Shown one piece after another: positions 61,108 through 64,000 of a stretch of DNA of 64,000 nucleotides (the stretch's first letter is position 1; every line of letters begins with the position of its first letter). The stretch lies in assembly GCF_026625145.1 (NCBI RefSeq), contig NZ_CP113088.1, forward strand, positions 2,521,501 to 2,585,500, given 5' to 3'. Position numbers and translations under genes: made by a program. Source of the DNA: Lacinutrix neustonica (GTDB lineage: Bacteria; Bacteroidota; Bacteroidia; Flavobacteriales; Flavobacteriaceae). The notes beneath the pieces were generated by a model. That model saw only the letters and a list, made by a program, of their open reading frames with translations, ran no database searches and was not told the origin of the DNA.

Positions 61108-62248
61108 ATGAAGCACCAATCAAAATTACCCCATATCGGAACCACCATCTTCTCTGTAATGAGTGCATTGGCGACCAAGCACCATGCCATTAATCTATCG
61201 CAAGGCTTTCCCAATTTTAAAAGCGACGAAAAATTAAAGCATTTAGTCACGAAAGCAATGGCTTCTGGTTATAATCAATATGCACCAATGGCAGGTAACC
61301 TGGAATTGCGTGAAGCCATTGCGAACAAAATACACGTCCTTTACAACGCTACTTATAACCCGGAAAGCGATATCACGATAACCGCAGGAGCAACGCAGGC
61401 GATTTATACGATAATCTCTACTTTTGTAAGGCAAAATGATGAAGTCATTATCTTCAAACCAGCGTATGATTGCTACGAACCCGCCGTAGAGATTAATGGG
61501 GGAAAGACGGTGGCCATACAATTGGAAGCACCACACTATAAAATAGACTGGCATCAAGTAAAGGGTCGTTTTTCGTTTAAAACTAAAATGATTATTATTA
61601 ACACACCACAAAATCCTACCGGTAGTGTTTTTTTAGAAGAGGACCTATTAACACTTCAAGCCCTTACCAAAGACACCAATTGTATCGTTTTAAGTGATGA
61701 AGTCTACGAGCATATTATTTTTGATAGTTTACCACATCAAAGTGTTTGTAAATTTCGAATTGAAAACAAGAAGTTTTATAACGGCCTCTTTTGGCAAGAC
61801 ATTTCACAATACCGGTTGGAAAGTAGGGTATTGTTGTGCTCCAAAAGAATTAATGGATGAATTTAGAAAAGTACATCAATTTAATGTGTTTAGTGTTAAT
61901 CATCCCATGCAAAAGGCATTAGCAGATTATTTAAAAGAACCAAAACATTATTTGGAATTATCGCAATTCTATCAAGAAAAAAGAGATTTGTTTTTAAACT
62001 TAATCGCGCATTCTCGCTTTAAAGCTATTCCAGCAAAAGGCACTTATTTTCAGGTATTAGACTTTTCTGAAATCTCTCAGGAAAAAGATGTTGACTTTGC
62101 TAAACAATTAACTATTGAGCATGGATTAGCGGCCATTCCATTGTCTGTTTTTAACCATAACAATAAGGATGATAAAATGCTGCGTTTTTGTTTTGCTAAA
62201 ACAAAAGACACATTAATACAAGCGGCCGAAATTTTAAATCGGATTTAA
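61108..62248 (+). CDS. Methionine aminotransferase, class I PLP (one frameshift)
   Basis: About 380 aa. Features are NLSQGFPNFKSDEKL, YNQYAPMAGNLELREAIA, ITAGATQAIYTII, INTPQNPTGSVF, LSDEVYEHIIFD, and the PLP lysine in ITASFGKTFHNTGWKVGY. The frame breaks near 61756: TTTCGAATTG is two bases short of TTTCCGGAATTG, restoring KFPELKTRSF. This is the YbdL/KAT-I type, which uses methionine or glutamine with keto acids. The omega-amidase two genes downstream processes the keto-amide product, so the pair fits methionine salvage. Confidence 0.92.
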
Positions 62249-62285
62249 TTAGTACCTTAAACTAAATTATTAGATCAAATTAATT

Positions 62286-62810
62286 ATGAAAGTATTACAC
62301 TGTAGTATTGTACTATTATTTTTTGCAGCACAACTTATTTATGCTCAAGAAATTAATTATAATAATGAAAATTATACTGTAAAAGGAAAAACAGTTTATA
62401 AAAATGGTAAAGATCAATCCAATGTACTCACGGCCTCTGCTCAAGAAGAAATTAAATTACGTTTCGACCGTATTAAAGCACAAGAGGAAGCCATAGAAAA
62501 CGCTGAAAAGACACAAGAAAACGCTGAAAAGGCACAAGAAAAGGCTGAAAAGGCACAAGAAAGAGCAGAAAAGAAACAGAAAGCCGTCGAGAAAGCCTTT
62601 AAAAAGAAAGAGAAAGCAATCAAGCAAAAGGAAAAAGCACAGGATAATTTAGACAGAGCAGAGTCGAAATTAAAATCGGAAAAAAAGAAATTTGATAGAT
62701 TAGAACGAAAAGGAAAGATTTCACCTGAAGATTACGAGAAATGGCAGAAAAAATTTGAATCGTTGCGTAAGAATATTGCTAAAGCTGAAAAACGAGTAAA
62801 GCGCTTATAA
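62286..62810 (+). CDS. Exported coiled-coil protein
   Basis: 174 aa, intact. The signal peptide is HCSIVLLFFAAQLIYAQ. After a short N-terminal beta part (INYNNENYTVKGKTVYKNGK) the rest is one long Lys/Glu/Ala/Gln helix. It includes at least five tandem six-residue repeats of the type AEKAQE (residues ~75-100) and ends in basic RKNIAKAEKRVKRL. Low-complexity coiled coils of this kind are found in many envelope proteins; no function is known. It ends directly at the start of the omega-amidase gene, suggesting translational coupling with the enzyme pair. Confidence 0.75.
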   Translation: MKVLHCSIVLLFFAAQLIYAQEINYNNENYTVKGKTVYKNGKDQSNVLTASAQEEIKLRFDRIKAQEEAIENAEKTQENAEKAQEKAEKAQERAEKKQKAVEKAFKKKEKAIKQKEKAQDNLDRAESKLKSEKKKFDRLERKGKISPEDYEKWQKKFESLRKNIAKAEKRVKRL

Positions 62811-63593
62811 ATGAATGAGATATTAAACATAGCAATTGTACAAGCGCATTTAATTTGGGAAAACCCCATTCAAAACCGTATTAATTTGAGTCGTATGTTA
62901 GAGTCTATTTCAAAACCAATAGATCTTGTCATCCTTCCGGAAATGTTCACTTCCGGTTTTACAATGCATGCAGAGTCCCTGGCAGAAACAATGCAAGGAG
63001 AAACAATCAAGTGGATGCAAACCATAGCTCAGGATAGAAACTGTGCGTTAACAGGGAGTTTAATAATAGAAGAGGATAACAACTACTATAATCGACTTGT
63101 TTTTGTGTATCCAAACGGAAAAATCGAAAGCTATAATAAGAGACACACCTTCACTCCGGCAGGCGAAAATAAAGTTTATAAAGCAGGTGTAGAAAAAGTC
63201 ATTCTACAGTATAAAGGTTGGAAAATCTGCCCCCAAGTTTGTTACGATCTTCGTTTTCCAGTCTTTGCAAGAAACACAGAAGATTATGATTTGCTATATT
63301 ATGTTGCCAATTGGCCCAAGCCTAGAATTGCCGCTTGGGATGCTTTACTAAAAGCACGCGCTATAGAAAACATGAGTTACTGTGTTGGTGTAAACCGTAT
63401 TGGATTAGACGGAAAAGGTCATGAGTATCCAGGGCACTCTGCTGTTTATGATGTTTTAGGAGAACAACTTACCTACTTAGAGGCTAATAAAGAAGGCATT
63501 GAGATTTTACAACTTTCTAAAGAACATATTGCAAAAAACCGAAAATATCTTGGCTTTTTAAATGACAAGGATCGTTTTAATCTAATAATGTAA
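62811..63593 (+). CDS. Nitrilase-superfamily omega-amidase (YafV/NIT2-like)
   Basis: 260 aa, intact. The nitrilase triad is visible: Glu in ILPEMFTSGFTM, Lys in SYNKRHTFTPAGE and Cys in CPQVCYDLRFPVFARN. It probably hydrolyses the alpha-keto-amides made by the aminotransferase (alpha-ketoglutaramate, keto-succinamate). The start codon is immediately after the coiled-coil stop. Its end overlaps the convergent Ig-like gene by 17 bp. Confidence 0.92.
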   Translation: MNEILNIAIVQAHLIWENPIQNRINLSRMLESISKPIDLVILPEMFTSGFTMHAESLAETMQGETIKWMQTIAQDRNCALTGSLIIEEDNNYYNRLVFVYPNGKIESYNKRHTFTPAGENKVYKAGVEKVILQYKGWKICPQVCYDLRFPVFARNTEDYDLLYYVANWPKPRIAAWDALLKARAIENMSYCVGVNRIGLDGKGHEYPGHSAVYDVLGEQLTYLEANKEGIEILQLSKEHIAKNRKYLGFLNDKDRFNLIM

Positions 63594-64000
63594 ACTCAGT
63601 TATTGCATCAAAACCAGCGATGGCCTCTACTTGTTTTGGACTATAACTTACGCGTTCGGGTTGAATGCCTTTCAAATAGTCTCCAGTATCGTATTTGCCG
63701 TTCTTGTTTTCATCATAAATAACCCTCAAATAATACATGCCAGCATCTAAATCTTCAAAATCTATAGGCTTTGGTCCCTCAACATATTGCTCTGCAACAA
63801 CTTCGTATTTATTATTAGTTAACTGAACGATAGCAGGGTATTTAGCATTGTCTAAAACAACCCTAGAGGTAAAGTAACTGTATTTAGTTTGGGTTCTTAC
63901 TGAACGTCTTAAAGTATCATTGGTGTTATTAAATAAATCTGTGATGGCTTTTGGCAATAATTCAATGTTATATTTATTGTCCTCCTCTTTTTTAAATTTT
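63577..64000 (-). CDS. Ig-like (Big_5-type) domain protein, C-terminal part, truncated at the window edge
   Basis: Only the last ~140 residues are in the window; the frame is open to the right edge, so no start is assigned. The text KYPAIVQLTNNKYEVVAEQ, AGMYYLRVIYDENKNGKYDTGDYLKGIQPERV matches the C-terminus of large Bacteroidetes proteins with SbsA-type Ig-like domains (an EF-hand-like DENKNGKYD loop). It is probably an envelope or lipoprotein. Confidence 0.75.
   Translation of the reverse strand, partial: KFKKEEDNKYNIELLPKAITDLFNNTNDTLRRSVRTQTKYSYFTSRVVLDNAKYPAIVQLTNNKYEVVAEQYVEGPKPIDFEDLDAGMYYLRVIYDENKNGKYDTGDYLKGIQPERVSYSPKQVEAIAGFDAITEFTLLD

Overview
The window is low-GC DNA from a member of the Bacteroidota, almost certainly a marine-type Flavobacteriaceae; the genus cannot be fixed from sequence alone. 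The signs are TAnnTTTG-type -7 promoter boxes, weak ribosome binding sites, FecI/FecR/TonB-receptor signalling, a type IX secretion C-terminal domain, a SUF operon, a cytochrome b-type succinate dehydrogenase (sdhCAB), an S46 peptidase, and DUF3078/DUF2480 proteins.

Layout. 1-3.0 kb (minus): a TPR histidine kinase running off the left edge, a tiny lipoprotein, and a LytTR regulator with a degenerate receiver. 3.3 kb: ssb. 3.6-4.2 kb: a non-coding stretch with a candidate small RNA. 4.2-6.4 kb (minus): two related acidic lipoproteins and a small ORF, divergent from an ECF sigma / FecR / TonB-receptor set (6.5-10.5 kb). 10.5-15.05 kb: two more candidate small RNAs followed by a LytTR response regulator and a beta-propeller LytS-type histidine kinase. 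15-24 kb: EEP nuclease, hflX, class A PBP, DUF3078, DUF2480, an ABC exporter and SUF accessory genes. 24-33 kb (minus): sufE, META lipoprotein, M43 protease, sufS, sufD, sufC, lipoprotein, metallo-beta-lactamase, sufB, sufA. 33-39 kb (minus): a probable copper locus (MbnH-like di-heme peroxidase, MbnP, a repeat lipoprotein, two choice-of-anchor-B proteins). 39-47 kb: thiL, brnQ, lysC, pepP and others. 47-52 kb: an Asp-box repeat protein, a lipoprotein and an esterase. 52-56 kb: sdhCAB. 56-64 kb: M28 and S46 peptidases, a MutS-like ATPase, methionine aminotransferase, a coiled-coil protein, omega-amidase and a partial Ig-like protein.

Two observations stand out. First, the LytTR two-component operon (10.99-14.95 kb) and three candidate small-RNA promoters share paired direct repeats (TAATAnnTGG-like, 20-21 bp apart). 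In all four the repeat pair starts exactly 32 bp upstream of the -7 box. This suggests an autoregulated sensor/LytTR/small-RNA regulon, like AgrA-RNAIII, FasA-FasX or VirR-VR-RNA of Gram-positive bacteria but in a flavobacterium. Second, about 41 frame-breaking lesions hit some 29 genes, including essential ones (sufB, sufC, thiL, sdhB). About 33 of them lie at a CCGGA/TCCGG word, with one recurring form (CCGGA read as CCGAGA) seen about 14 times. This is most simply a systematic consensus error at a modified motif, and the broken genes are annotated here as single genes whose restored lengths are all exact multiples of three.
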